A DNA stretch of 12,497 bases from JAJXWB01 sp047971685 (GTDB lineage: Bacteria > Pseudomonadota > Alphaproteobacteria > Rhizobiales > Beijerinckiaceae), in the NCBI GenBank assembly GCA_047971685.1, contig JBKDZW010000139.1:1-12497 (forward strand), written 5' to 3'. The notes beneath the pieces are model-generated. The model saw only the letters and a program-made list of their open reading frames with translations, was not told the DNA's origin and made no database searches. The translations under genes were made by a program, and so were the position numbers. This document shows, piece after piece, positions 1-7,467 of the stretch; the stretch's first letter is position 1, and each line of letters opens with the position of its first letter.

Positions 1-1
1 C

Positions 2-319
2 TCGTGGGCGGCGCTTGTCTTCGGACCGCTCTGGCTAGCAAAACAGCGTTTGTGGTTGCCCGCGTTGCTGATGCTGGTTCTGGCGGGTTTCCTCGTAGCT
101 GGTCTGCGATCAGGCGATATCGACGCGCAAATCGCGATCGCTGTCTGGTTCCTGGCGTCGGCCTTTGCCGGGCTTGAGGGGCAGGAATTGCGCCGGCGCG
201 CACTGGCGCGGCGCGGTTTTGCGCTGGCAGGCCTTGTTTACGCTTCAAATGAGGCCGATGCGCTGGCGCAGATTGCGTTTCGTCGGCAGACGGCAGTGAC
301 GGAAGGAGCCGGGTCGTGA
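2..319 (+). CDS. DUF2628 domain-containing membrane protein (3' part)
   Basis: The reading frame is open from the window edge, so the N-terminus is missing and about 105 residues remain. The visible part opens with a hydrophobic stretch containing the FGPLWL motif typical of DUF2628 proteins. Two further hydrophobic stretches follow (WLPALLMLVLAGFLVAGL and the IAIAVWFLASAFAG region), then a basic, soluble tail with ELRRRALARRGF. I read this as a small inner-membrane protein of unknown function. From general knowledge, a DUF2628 gene lies just ahead of hisH in many Rhizobiales his operons, and that context supports the call. Its TGA stop (317-319) overlaps the GTG start of hisH by four bases, so the two are probably translationally coupled. 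Nothing in the sequence shows a role in histidine synthesis. Confidence 0.75.
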   Translation, partial: SWAALVFGPLWLAKQRLWLPALLMLVLAGFLVAGLRSGDIDAQIAIAVWFLASAFAGLEGQELRRRALARRGFALAGLVYASNEADALAQIAFRRQTAVTEGAGS

Positions 320-969
320 CCTGCGCGATTGTCGATTATGGTTCGGGCAATCTCCATTCCGCGCGCAAGGCGTTCGAGCGCGCGGCCCGCGAATGCGGCC
401 TGCCGGTATCGAGCATTACCGTGACCGCAGACCCCGACGTCGTGCGTCTTGCTGACCGGATCGTTCTGCCTGGCGTCGGCGCCTTCGCCGATTGCCGCAA
501 CGGCTTGACGGCGGTGGCCGGCATGACGGAGGCGCTGCAAGAGGCGGCGATCCGGCGCGCCCGACCGTTCCTCGGCATTTGCGTGGGCATGCAGCTTCTG
601 GCGACGCGCGGCCTCGAACATGAAGCGGTCGAGGGGCTCGATTGGATCGCCGGCGACGTCGTACAGATCGCTCCGGCGAATTCCATGCTCAAGGTTCCGC
701 ATATGGGCTGGAACACGGTGAACGCCCGGCGCATGCATCCGTTGCTGAAGAATGTTGCTCTGGGCGAAACGGGCCTGCATGCCTATTTCGTGCACTCATA
801 TCATTTTCAACCGGACGACCATCAGACCGTTATCGCCGAAGTGGATTATGGCGGTCCACTGACGGCCATGATCGGGCGCGACAATGTCGCCGGCGTTCAG
901 TTTCACCCGGAAAAGAGCCAGTTGCTTGGACTGAGCCTCATTTCGAACTTCCTTCGGTGGTCGCCTTGA
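316..969 (+). CDS. hisH: Imidazole glycerol phosphate synthase subunit HisH (glutamine amidotransferase)
   Basis: This is the glutaminase half of IGP synthase. It releases ammonia from glutamine and passes it to HisF for the ring closure that yields imidazole glycerol phosphate and AICAR. The 217-residue length is normal. A class-I amidotransferase fold is clear: the N-terminal IVDYGSGNLHS motif, PGVGAF near residue 52, the nucleophile Cys89 in GICVGMQ, and His197/Glu199 in FHPEKS complete the triad. The GTG start at 316 places the conserved IVDYGSGN motif at its usual position. It also gives a 4-base GTGA overlap with the upstream gene. The TGA stop (967-969) overlaps the TTG start of hisA in the same manner. 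The gene is cytoplasmic and operonic, and no separate promoter is visible. Confidence 0.97.
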   Translation: MTCAIVDYGSGNLHSARKAFERAARECGLPVSSITVTADPDVVRLADRIVLPGVGAFADCRNGLTAVAGMTEALQEAAIRRARPFLGICVGMQLLATRGLEHEAVEGLDWIAGDVVQIAPANSMLKVPHMGWNTVNARRMHPLLKNVALGETGLHAYFVHSYHFQPDDHQTVIAEVDYGGPLTAMIGRDNVAGVQFHPEKSQLLGLSLISNFLRWSP

Positions 970-1712
970 TCCTGTTTCCTGCAATCGACCTCAAGAACGG
1001 CGAATGCGTGCGCCTCGTCCATGGCGATATGGACAAGGCGACGGTTTTCAATGTTGACCCCGTTGCGCAGGCCGTGGAGTTCGAGCATCTGGGATTTGAA
1101 TATTTGCATGTCGTCGACCTCGACGGCGCATTCGCCGGCAGGCCGGTCAACGCGCAGGCGGTCGAGGGCATGCTGGCGCGACTCAAAATTCCGGTTCAGC
1201 TTGGCGGCGGCATCCGCGATTTGCGCACCATCGAAGGTTGGCTCAACAAGGGCGTGACGCGCGTCATCATCGGGACTGCGGCGGTTCGCGATCCCGATTT
1301 GGTGCGCGAGGCCGCCCGTCTTTATCCCGGTCGTATCGCCGTCGGCATTGATGCGCGCGAAGGTCTCGTCGCTATCGAAGGATGGGCGCGCACCTCGACG
1401 GCGAGCGCTGTCGATATCGGTCGCCGTTTTGAGGACGCGGGCGTCGCCGCAATCATCTATACCGACATCATGCGCGATGGCGTGATGCTGGGTCTCAACA
1501 TCGAGGCGACTCTCGCGCTGGCGGACGCCGTGTCGGTCCCCGTGATCGCTTCAGGCGGTCTTGCCTCGCTCGACGATGTGCGCCGTCTACTCATGCCCGA
1601 TTGCACGCGCCTTGCCGGCGCAATCTCTGGCCGCGCGCTCTATGATGGCCGCCTGCGGGCAGCCGACGCGCTCGCGCTCATCAAACAATCCCGCGAGAAT
1701 ATCCGTGCTTAA
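966..1712 (+). CDS. hisA: ProFAR isomerase HisA
   Basis: HisA is 1-(5-phosphoribosyl)-5-[(5-phosphoribosylamino)methylideneamino]imidazole-4-carboxamide isomerase. It performs the Amadori rearrangement that makes PRFAR, the substrate of HisF/HisH. The 248-residue product is a (beta/alpha)8 barrel with the two expected catalytic acids, Asp8 in FPAID and Asp129 in VGIDAR. It also has both phosphate-binding half-barrel motifs, QLGGGIR (about 79-84) and ASGGLASL (about 195-202). The open frame extends far upstream inside hisH. I chose TTG at 966 because it gives the family-typical N-terminus MILFPAIDL and a TTGA overlap with the hisH stop. A GTG at 957 is the alternative. The gene ends with TAA (1710-1712), eight bases inside the next gene. 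Confidence 0.95.
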   Translation: MILFPAIDLKNGECVRLVHGDMDKATVFNVDPVAQAVEFEHLGFEYLHVVDLDGAFAGRPVNAQAVEGMLARLKIPVQLGGGIRDLRTIEGWLNKGVTRVIIGTAAVRDPDLVREAARLYPGRIAVGIDAREGLVAIEGWARTSTASAVDIGRRFEDAGVAAIIYTDIMRDGVMLGLNIEATLALADAVSVPVIASGGLASLDDVRRLLMPDCTRLAGAISGRALYDGRLRAADALALIKQSRENIRA

Positions 1713-2805
1713 GAAGCGCCTCATTCCCTGCCTGGATGTCAAGGACGGGCGCGTCGTCAAGGGTGTGAACTTCGTCGATCTGCGCGATGCCGGAGATCCC
1801 GTGGAATGCGCCATCGCTTATGATGCAGCCGGCGCCGACGAACTCTGTTTTCTCGATATCACGGCGACGCATGAAAATCGGGGCATTATTCTCGATGTCG
1901 TCCAGCGCACCGCAGAAGCCTGCTTCATCCCTCTGACCGTTGGCGGCGGCGTTCGCGCCACGGACGATATTCGCAAGCTGCTGCTTGCCGGCGCCGACAA
2001 GGTTTCGATCAATTCGGCGGCCGTCGCCAATCGCGCCTTCGTCCGTGACGCTGCCGAAAAATTCGGCAGCCAGTGCATTGTTGTTGCAATCGACGCCAAG
2101 CGCGTTGGCGACCACTGGGAAATCTTTACCCATGGCGGTCGTAAGCCCACCGGCATTGATGCGGTTTCCTTTGCATGCGAAGTCGTCGCTTTCGGGGCGG
2201 GCGAAATTCTTCTGACTTCGATGGATCGCGACGGCACGAAAGCCGGCTTCGATATCGAGCTGACCCGCGCCATTTCAGATGCCGTGTCTGTACCCGTCAT
2301 CGCGTCCGGCGGGGTCGGCGAACTCGAACATCTCGTGACCGGAATCCGCGACGGTCATGCTTCGGCTGTGCTGGCGGCCTCAATTTTCCATTTCGGGACT
2401 TTCACCATCGGCGAAGCCAAGAATTTCATGGCGCATGCCGGAATTCCGGTGCGGCTCGACGCCGCGCCTTTGGAAGCGTTCACGCTTGAACGGCTTCGCG
2501 ATCTGGTGGCTGCGCGCGCGGCTTCCGACGACGCGAAATCCTATACGCGCGCGCTTGTCGAAGCAGGAATTTCAAGGATTTCCAAGAAACTTGGCGAGGA
2601 GGCGGTCGAGACTGTCATCGCCGCCTGTTCAGGCGATGCGCGCGAAACGATTTCGGAAAGCGCCGACCTCCTCTATCATTTGATGGTCCTGCTGCATGCC
2701 AAGGGCATTGCGTTGGAAGATGTTTTCGCGGAACTTCAACGCCGGACGCGACAGACCGGCCTTCAGGAGAAGGCTGCGCGGAAAGACCGTTCGGGAAACG
2801 GGTGA
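1705..2805 (+). CDS. hisF: Fused HisF-HisE: IGP synthase cyclase subunit plus phosphoribosyl-ATP pyrophosphohydrolase
   Basis: One 366-codon frame covers two histidine enzymes. Residues 1 to about 251 are HisF, the cyclase partner of HisH. Catalytic Asp11 (IPCLD) and Asp130 (VAID) fall exactly where expected, with phosphate-binding LTVGGGVR (78-84) and ASGGVGEL (200-207). HisF proteins normally stop just after a motif like IPVRL. Here the frame continues through a short linker (DAAPLEA) into FTLERLRDLV, the usual beginning of HisE. HisE runs from about 258 to 350 with KKLGEEAVETVIA (294-306) and ESADLLYHL (318-326), whose acidic residues bind the metal for PR-ATP hydrolysis. I read the junction codon by codon (2401-2560) and found no stop. 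The GTG start at 1705 gives the conserved LKKRLIPCLD beginning and an 8-base overlap with hisA. hisI is absent here. HisI-HisE fusions are well known, but HisF-HisE fusion is unusual to my knowledge. Confidence 0.93.
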   Translation: MLKKRLIPCLDVKDGRVVKGVNFVDLRDAGDPVECAIAYDAAGADELCFLDITATHENRGIILDVVQRTAEACFIPLTVGGGVRATDDIRKLLLAGADKVSINSAAVANRAFVRDAAEKFGSQCIVVAIDAKRVGDHWEIFTHGGRKPTGIDAVSFACEVVAFGAGEILLTSMDRDGTKAGFDIELTRAISDAVSVPVIASGGVGELEHLVTGIRDGHASAVLAASIFHFGTFTIGEAKNFMAHAGIPVRLDAAPLEAFTLERLRDLVAARAASDDAKSYTRALVEAGISRISKKLGEEAVETVIAACSGDARETISESADLLYHLMVLLHAKGIALEDVFAELQRRTRQTGLQEKAARKDRSGNG

Positions 2806-3788
2806 GGGTGCAGAGCGAGATGGACGAGCGAGTTGGCCTCGACGGGGCGAACGGCGCGCTGTCGCCGTATCGCTATTTTACCCGCAAAGAATGGGCGGCC
2901 CTGCGTGCTGACGCGCCGCTGACGCTGACCATCGAAGATCTGACGAAACTTCAATCGATCAACGATCCGATTTCGGTTGAGGAAGTCGTTGCAATCTATT
3001 TGCCGCTTTCGCGCCTGCTTGCGCTCTATGTCGCGGCGACCCAGGGGCTGTTCAAGGCGACGCAGCGCTTTCTCGGCGCAGCAGACGGTAAAGTTCCCTA
3101 CATTATCGGCGTTGCCGGCTCGGTGGCGGTCGGCAAGTCCACGACCGCGCGCGTTTTGCAGGCGCTTCTTTCACGCTGGCCCAACACGCCGAAGGTGCAG
3201 CTCGTCACAACAGACGGCTTTCTCTATCCCAACGCCGTTCTTGAGCGCGAAGGCCTGATGGAGAAGAAAGGATTTCCGGAAAGCTACGACCAGACGACGC
3301 TCATCCGGTTTCTGTCTCAGGTGAAGGCTGGCCAACCCCGCGTGGAGGCGCCGGTCTATTCGCATTTGACCTATGACGTCGTGCCCGACGAAACAACCGT
3401 CGTCGATCGTCCCGACATCCTGATCGTCGAAGGCGTCAATGTGCTGCAACCGAGCCGGCTGTCGCGCAATGCAAACGAGACGCCATTCGTGTCGGATTTT
3501 TTCGACTTCTCGGTCTATCTGCACGCCGAGGATGCGATTCTTGAACGATGGTACGTCAACCGCTTCACGCATTTGCGTCAGACCGCGTTTCGCGATCCTC
3601 AGTCCTATTTCCGTAAATATGCCGATCTCAGCGACGCGGAAGCCCATGAAATGGCCATGTCGATCTGGTCGCGCATCAATCTGCGCAATCTGCACGAGAA
3701 CATTTTCCCGACCCGTGCGCGCGCGAGCCTCGTGCTTACCAAGGGCGATTCGCACAGGATAGAGCAGGTAGCCCTGCGAAAACTGTAA
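2802..3788 (+). CDS. coaA: Type I pantothenate kinase CoaA
   Basis: CoaA phosphorylates pantothenate with ATP, the first committed and usually CoA-inhibited step of coenzyme A synthesis in the cytoplasm. The 328-residue product has the family N-terminus (SPYRYFTRKEWAALR), the EEVVAIYLPLSRLL helix and a Walker A loop GVAGSVAVGKST (residues 103-114, Lys112). It also has TTDGFLYPN, EKKGFPESYD and APVYSHLTYD for pantothenate and ATP contacts, and IVEGVNVLQ. Length matches the bacterial PanK-I family. GTG at 2802 overlaps the hisFE stop by four bases, in keeping with the rest of the operon. GTG 2808 and ATG 2820 (giving 322 residues) remain possible. coaA directly after hisE is a familiar Rhizobiales arrangement. 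The TAA stop lies 29 bases from the stop of the opposing gene, with no clear terminator hairpin between. Confidence 0.96.
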   Translation: MRVQSEMDERVGLDGANGALSPYRYFTRKEWAALRADAPLTLTIEDLTKLQSINDPISVEEVVAIYLPLSRLLALYVAATQGLFKATQRFLGAADGKVPYIIGVAGSVAVGKSTTARVLQALLSRWPNTPKVQLVTTDGFLYPNAVLEREGLMEKKGFPESYDQTTLIRFLSQVKAGQPRVEAPVYSHLTYDVVPDETTVVDRPDILIVEGVNVLQPSRLSRNANETPFVSDFFDFSVYLHAEDAILERWYVNRFTHLRQTAFRDPQSYFRKYADLSDAEAHEMAMSIWSRINLRNLHENIFPTRARASLVLTKGDSHRIEQVALRKL

Positions 3789-3817
3789 AAAAGGGGCGCA
3801 GCAAGACGCGAGCCGTT

Positions 3818-4927
3818 TTAACGACCGAGTTTCACGCGCGACCAGTCTCGCGTGATAATTTTTTGAATGTCTGGCGCCTTTGCGGAAACCGTAAACAGCT
3901 TGGCCATCATGGCGTCGTCTGGATAGACCCCGCGATTCCCGCTGATCGCTGCGGGGAGCAAGGGTCTGGAAGCGGGAACCGGATTGGCGAAATTTGTGAC
4001 GAGCGTATTGCGCGCCGCAACCTCAGGGCGCAGCAGAAAATCAATGAACTTATGCGCTTCGGCGACATGTTTTGCGTCTTTCGGAATTGCCAGCGCGTCG
4101 ATCGAGATCAGCGTGCCCTCGCGCGGGATCACATAAGCAATATCGACGCCGGCGCCCGCTTCGCGCGCGCGTGCGCGCGCCTGAAAACTATCGCCGGCCC
4201 AGCCCATGGCGAGACAAATATCGCCATTGGCGAGCGCATTGATATATTCGGATGAATGGAACTTGCGGATGGACGGGCGCACCTTGCGCACGACATCGGC
4301 TGCGCGCTGAATGCTGGTGGAATCACTTAATTCCGGGGACAGGCCGGCATATTTTGCAGCAATTGCGAGAATATCCTCGGGGCTGTCGAGAAAGTAGACG
4401 CCGCAATCGGCCAGCTTCTTCATGGTCTCCAGCCTGAAGACGATGGCCCAGCTATCCATCGCTGTTTCGCCCAGACGCTCTTTGATCTTGGCGGTATTAT
4501 AAGCGATGCCTGTGGTGAACCACATATAGGGGACGCTGTATTCGTTGCCGGGATCGTAGGCTGCCAGGCGTGAAAGAATGTCGGGCGAAACGCCCTTGAG
4601 GCTGGGAAGCAGCGCCTTGTCCAACTTCTGAAAGACGCCGGCTTTGATCTGCCTTTGCAGAAAAGTCGCCGAGGGAACGACGATGTCGTAGCCGGTTGCG
4701 CCTGCAAGTAGGCGCGTTTCCAGAATTTCATTGGAATCGTAGGTGTCGTAGACGACGCGAATCCCGGTCTCCCGCGTGAATTCCTCAAGCGTCTTTTGGT
4801 CGATATAGTCGGTCCAGTTGGCGACATGGAGGGTAGATTCCGCACGTGCGGCGGTAGACGAAAGGAGCGTCGTCATGCAGGCGCCGACGATGGCCGCAAA
4901 TCGGAAAAGTCGTGAAAGAATCTTCAT
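3818..4927 (-). CDS. PotF-like polyamine (putrescine) ABC transporter substrate-binding protein
   Basis: This is a periplasmic binding protein of the PotF/PotD family, 369 residues. A Sec signal peptide is evident: basic MKILSRLFRF, a hydrophobic core, and a probable cleavage after AARA near residue 29. Pocket motifs recalled from E. coli PotF are mostly retained: NWTDYI (Trp38, Asp40, Tyr41), Ser86 in VVPSATF, Glu184 in LDSPED, Trp243 and Asp246 in GWAGD, and Asp277. The ring residue that precedes the PotF Asp278 appears replaced by Ser275, and PotF Tyr314 aligns with Phe313, so ligand preference may differ from pure putrescine. PYMWFTTGIAYN and KFHSSEYINALANGDIC are strong family signatures. 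No permease or ATPase genes lie beside it. It therefore either serves a transporter encoded elsewhere or has a sensing role. It is divergent from mmcB across 44 bases. Confidence 0.9.
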   Translation of the reverse strand: MKILSRLFRFAAIVGACMTTLLSSTAARAESTLHVANWTDYIDQKTLEEFTRETGIRVVYDTYDSNEILETRLLAGATGYDIVVPSATFLQRQIKAGVFQKLDKALLPSLKGVSPDILSRLAAYDPGNEYSVPYMWFTTGIAYNTAKIKERLGETAMDSWAIVFRLETMKKLADCGVYFLDSPEDILAIAAKYAGLSPELSDSTSIQRAADVVRKVRPSIRKFHSSEYINALANGDICLAMGWAGDSFQARARAREAGAGVDIAYVIPREGTLISIDALAIPKDAKHVAEAHKFIDFLLRPEVAARNTLVTNFANPVPASRPLLPAAISGNRGVYPDDAMMAKLFTVSAKAPDIQKIITRDWSRVKLGR

Positions 4928-4971
4928 GGTGCGACTCTATTCGTCAGTGGACGCATGTCGATGGGCAATAG

Positions 4972-5436
4972 ATGACTGATGCGGACATTCAACATTTGCC
5001 TGTGGCCGAACGTGCGCCCCTGATTGCGCGCGGCATCCGCCGATTGTTTGCGTCGGCGGGGTGCTCCACCATTCTGGAAATGCGCTTGCCGGACGGGCGC
5101 AGGGCTGATGTTGTCGCCGTTCTGCCTGACGGCTCCATTCATATCGTCGAGATAAAATCTTGTGTCGCCGATTTCCGAGCCGACCGGAAATGGTCGGATT
5201 ATCGGGAGTTTTGCGATAGTCTCTATTTTGCTATCGACCTTGCGACGCCACGCGAAATCATCCCTGAGGCGGCCGGCCTGATCGTGGCGGACGCCTATGG
5301 CGCGCAATTCGTGCGCGAGGGCGTCCAGCACAGGCTTTCGGCCGCCCGCCGCAAGGCTCTGCTGCTGCGGTTTGCCAGGACAGCGGCCGATCGCCTGCTC
5401 GCGATCCAGGATCCCATGCGAGATTCGGGGCGTTGA
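4972..5436 (+). CDS. mmcB: MmcB-family DNA repair protein (PD-(D/E)XK nuclease-like)
   Basis: The 154-residue protein resembles MmcB, the Caulobacter mitomycin-C-response protein whose family is common in Alphaproteobacteria. The first 40 residues are a helical ARGIRRLF segment followed by ILEMRLPDGRRADVVAV and IHIVEIKSCVADFRAD. This gives the nuclease-fold pattern with Asp46, then Glu60-Ile-Lys62, matching a PD-(D/E)XK active site. KWSDYREFCDSLYFAID follows, a recognisable family stretch. The ATG at 4972 is the only in-frame ATG near the beginning, since the two ATGs just upstream are in another frame. The ribosome binding site is weak. The role in repair is inferred from family membership. 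Nuclease activity is inferred only from the retained residues. The gene converges on actR with a 32-base gap. Confidence 0.82.
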   Translation: MTDADIQHLPVAERAPLIARGIRRLFASAGCSTILEMRLPDGRRADVVAVLPDGSIHIVEIKSCVADFRADRKWSDYREFCDSLYFAIDLATPREIIPEAAGLIVADAYGAQFVREGVQHRLSAARRKALLLRFARTAADRLLAIQDPMRDSGR

Positions 5437-5468
5437 AACCGGCCGGCGCGACGCGCGTTATGCAGCGA

Positions 5469-6050
5469 TCAGCGTGGCGCGCGTTTTGCGAGAATTCGTT
5501 GGAGCGTGCGCCGGTGCATGTTCAGCCGGCGCGCCGTTTCCGAGACATTCCGACCACATAATTCATAAATGCGCTGAATATGCTCCCAGCGCACTCGGTC
5601 GGCCGACATGGGATTTTCCGGCAATTCCGCCTGATCTGGCGTAATCGAGCGCAAGGCCGCGTCGATTTCGTCAGCGTCGGCCGGTTTGGCGAGATAATCG
5701 AAGGCGCCGAGCTTCACAGCGGTCACGGCGGTCGCAATATTCCCATATCCCGTGAGAATGACGCCTCGGGCGTCCGGACGGCGCGCCTTCAGTTCGGAGA
5801 TGATATTGAGGCCGTTTCCGTCGTTGAGGCGCATATCGATGACTGCAAAAGCGGGTGGCCTGGTTTCGATCGCCTTGACGCCGTCAGCGACGCAATCGGC
5901 GGTCTGCACCTCGTAGCCGCGCGATTCCATGGCGCGCGCAAGCCGCCCCAGAAACGCAGAATCGTCGTCGACGATCAGCAGCGAGCGGTCCTCTGGAACA
6001 GTATCGCCGCTCGTTTGCCGAGAATCCGGGCCGGGTCCCTCGTTTGTCAT
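5469..6050 (-). CDS. actR: ActR/PrrA/RegA-type redox response regulator
   Basis: This is the response regulator partner of the upstream kinase. In this family it controls genes of respiration, nitrogen and carbon fixation and low-oxygen adaptation. Residues 22-135 form a receiver domain with acidic pair Asp28-Asp29, phosphoacceptor Asp72 in VIDMRLNDGNG, Thr100 in ILTGYG and Lys122 in AKPAD. A short linker leads to a Fis-type helix-turn-helix (about 153-190) with GRNVSETARRLNMHRRTLQRIL, nearly invariant in RegA/ActR/PrrA proteins. Length is 193 residues, with an N-terminal extension of about 20 residues that looks disordered. It lies 54 bases behind actS on the same strand, as in rhizobial actSR, and is probably co-transcribed. 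Unlike the Rhodobacter arrangement, no senC gene is adjacent. Confidence 0.95.
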   Translation of the reverse strand: MTNEGPGPDSRQTSGDTVPEDRSLLIVDDDSAFLGRLARAMESRGYEVQTADCVADGVKAIETRPPAFAVIDMRLNDGNGLNIISELKARRPDARGVILTGYGNIATAVTAVKLGAFDYLAKPADADEIDAALRSITPDQAELPENPMSADRVRWEHIQRIYELCGRNVSETARRLNMHRRTLQRILAKRAPR

Positions 6051-6056
6051 AACCGC

Positions 6057-6085
6057 TCTATCCGGTTTTGCCTCAATGTCGTCAA
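6057..6085 (-). promoter_or_regulatory. Possible internal promoter ahead of actR
   Basis: Minus-strand TTGACG (6080-6085) is separated by 17 bases from GATAGA (6057-6062). The -35 matches consensus at 5 of 6 positions and the -10 at only 3. The start point would lie almost at the actR ATG (6050), implying a leaderless or very short leader. A separate TATAAT overlaps the actS stop (6104-6109) but lacks a -35. Either could give actR some expression independent of actS. Confidence 0.22.
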
Positions 6086-6104
6086 GACACGAATTGGCGA
6101 ACCA

Positions 6105-7421
6105 TTATAAAACCCCGGACGGATCGCGCTCGAATTCCGCTCTCGGCCAGCAGATCTGGATGCTCGCTCCGCCCTGCTGTTCACTCTTGTTGGCGATCGT
6201 TATGCGCGCGCCGGATCGTTCAAGAAGCGTCTTGGCGATGAACAGCCCGAGCCCGAGTCCGGTTGTTTCGTCAACCTTGGCGCGCCGGTCCGCCGCGCGC
6301 GTCGTCACATAGGGCTCGCCGAGGCTGGATAGAATGTCTGGCGCAAACCCGGGCCCGTCGTCGGCGATGGTCACGATGATTTCGGATGCGTCCCAGTCGG
6401 CGCGCACCTCGACCGTGGACCGAGCGAAATCGACGGCGTTCTCGATCAGATTGCCGAGCCCATAAAGCATGCCTGGATTGCGTAAACAGATTGGCTCAGG
6501 CATCAACCCATCTAGGACAATTTTCAGGCTGACGTCAAAATTGCGATGAGGCTGCACGACTTCTTCCAGCAGCACGCCCAGCGTCATATGCGCCAGCATA
6601 CTTTCGGGGTCGTCGCCCAGCGAAGTTAGCTTGCCGAGAATTTCGCGACAACGTCGTACCTGTTGCGACAGAAGTTCGAGGTCGTCCGACGCTGGCGGCG
6701 TGTCTGGGCGCTTGGTCAATTCTTTTGCGACAAGCGCGATCGTGGCGAGCGGCGTTCCCAGTTCGTGCGCGGCGGCGGCGGCTAGACCGTCGAGTTGGCT
6801 CAAGTGTTGCTCGCGCGCCAGCACCAGCTCGGTTGCAGCCAACGCATCCGACAGAAGGCGCGCTTCTTGCGCCACCCGGCCTGCGTAAAGCGCCACGAAT
6901 ACGCCTGCCAGTCCCAGCGCGATCCATATGGCCGCGCGATAAATTGGCGGCAGGCTGAGAGCTGCGCCCTCAACCCAGGGCATCGGCCAATGGTGAAAGG
7001 CCAGCAGCAGCGTCAGGCCGATCATCAGTGCGACGAGATATGCGGCCTGCCAGCGCGACAGCGAGACCGCTCCGATAACCACGGGCGCCAGCGCCAGAAC
7101 GACAAAAGGATTGTCCAATCCGCCGGTCAGATAAAGCAGGCTGGCAAGTTGCAGCAGGTCGAAGGTAAGCAACGTCGTCGCCGGCCAGTCCGTCAGGCGA
7201 TGATTGCGCTCGAATCGGACCCGCAAGCCGATGTTCAAGGCAGCCGATACGACAACCACAATCAGGCATGCCGATATCGGAAGCGGAAAGCCGAACCCAT
7301 AATAGACGATCAGAATCGCGACGAGTTGGCCCGCAACCGCAAGCCAGCGCAGGCGCACGAGCGTATCGACGCGTAGGCGTCGCGCATTGTGGCCGAAATC
7401 GACGATGGAAGGATCGAACAT
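6105..7421 (-). CDS. actS: ActS/PrrB/RegB-type redox-sensing histidine kinase
   Basis: The 438-residue membrane kinase has about six hydrophobic helices in residues 24-180. The loop holds GGLDNPF (100-106), the heptapeptide linked to ubiquinone sensing in RegB. The H-box is AAAHELGTPLATIAL with phosphoaccepting His219. It is followed by QVRRCREIL, in which Cys258 corresponds to the redox-active cysteine of RegB (Cys265 there). The ATPase domain shows the N-box GNLIENAVDFA (Asn324, Asn328), DDGPGF (354-359) and the G2 box TGLGLGLF (387-393). All catalytic and sensing residues I know of are present, so it should be an active redox sensor that phosphorylates ActR. It lies 101 bases downstream of typA, and the gap carries an inverted repeat that could regulate it. 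Confidence 0.95.
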   Translation of the reverse strand: MFDPSIVDFGHNARRLRVDTLVRLRWLAVAGQLVAILIVYYGFGFPLPISACLIVVVVSAALNIGLRVRFERNHRLTDWPATTLLTFDLLQLASLLYLTGGLDNPFVVLALAPVVIGAVSLSRWQAAYLVALMIGLTLLLAFHHWPMPWVEGAALSLPPIYRAAIWIALGLAGVFVALYAGRVAQEARLLSDALAATELVLAREQHLSQLDGLAAAAAHELGTPLATIALVAKELTKRPDTPPASDDLELLSQQVRRCREILGKLTSLGDDPESMLAHMTLGVLLEEVVQPHRNFDVSLKIVLDGLMPEPICLRNPGMLYGLGNLIENAVDFARSTVEVRADWDASEIIVTIADDGPGFAPDILSSLGEPYVTTRAADRRAKVDETTGLGLGLFIAKTLLERSGARITIANKSEQQGGASIQICWPRAEFERDPSGVL

Positions 7422-7439
7422 GGCGCCACATTCGCTATT

Positions 7440-7467
7440 CGCGCAGCCAATGACAATTGGTCGCGCG
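7440..7467. repeat. Imperfect inverted repeat ahead of actS
   Basis: Two 12-base arms surround a 4-base centre (GACA). The inner core CCAAT-N4-ATTGG (7447-7460) is a perfect repeat, and the outer CGCGC bases pair again, giving 10 of 12 matches overall. It lies 18 bases upstream of the actS ATG and about 55 bases beyond the typA stop. It could be an operator for a dimeric regulator, with the same half-site spacing as FNR/CRP sites but a different core. It could equally form a stem-loop in the actS leader. No run of T follows it on either strand, so I do not call a terminator. Confidence 0.45.

Noticed and set aside
238..795. A 185-codon minus-strand frame opposite hisH
   Set aside because: It is antisense to a certain gene, the composition is typical of a shadow frame, and no family features are visible.
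642..965. Upstream extension of hisA within hisH
   Set aside because: The extension reads out-of-frame hisH sequence. HisA proteins begin at the MILFPAIDL position, supplied by TTG 966.
3789..3817. Terminator between coaA and the polyamine-binding gene
   Set aside because: An A-run and a short T-run are present, but I could not pair a stem of useful length in the 29 bases.
4161..4181. Nineteen bases of alternating C and G, possible Z-DNA
   Set aside because: It encodes an Ala-Arg repeat in a helix of the PotF-like protein and is explained by GC-rich codon use. There is no sign of function.
5437..5468. Repeats of CGCGCG between mmcB and actR as a bidirectional terminator
   Set aside because: The words are self-palindromic GC runs with no stable separate arms and no T tract. 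They partly fall inside the actR coding end.
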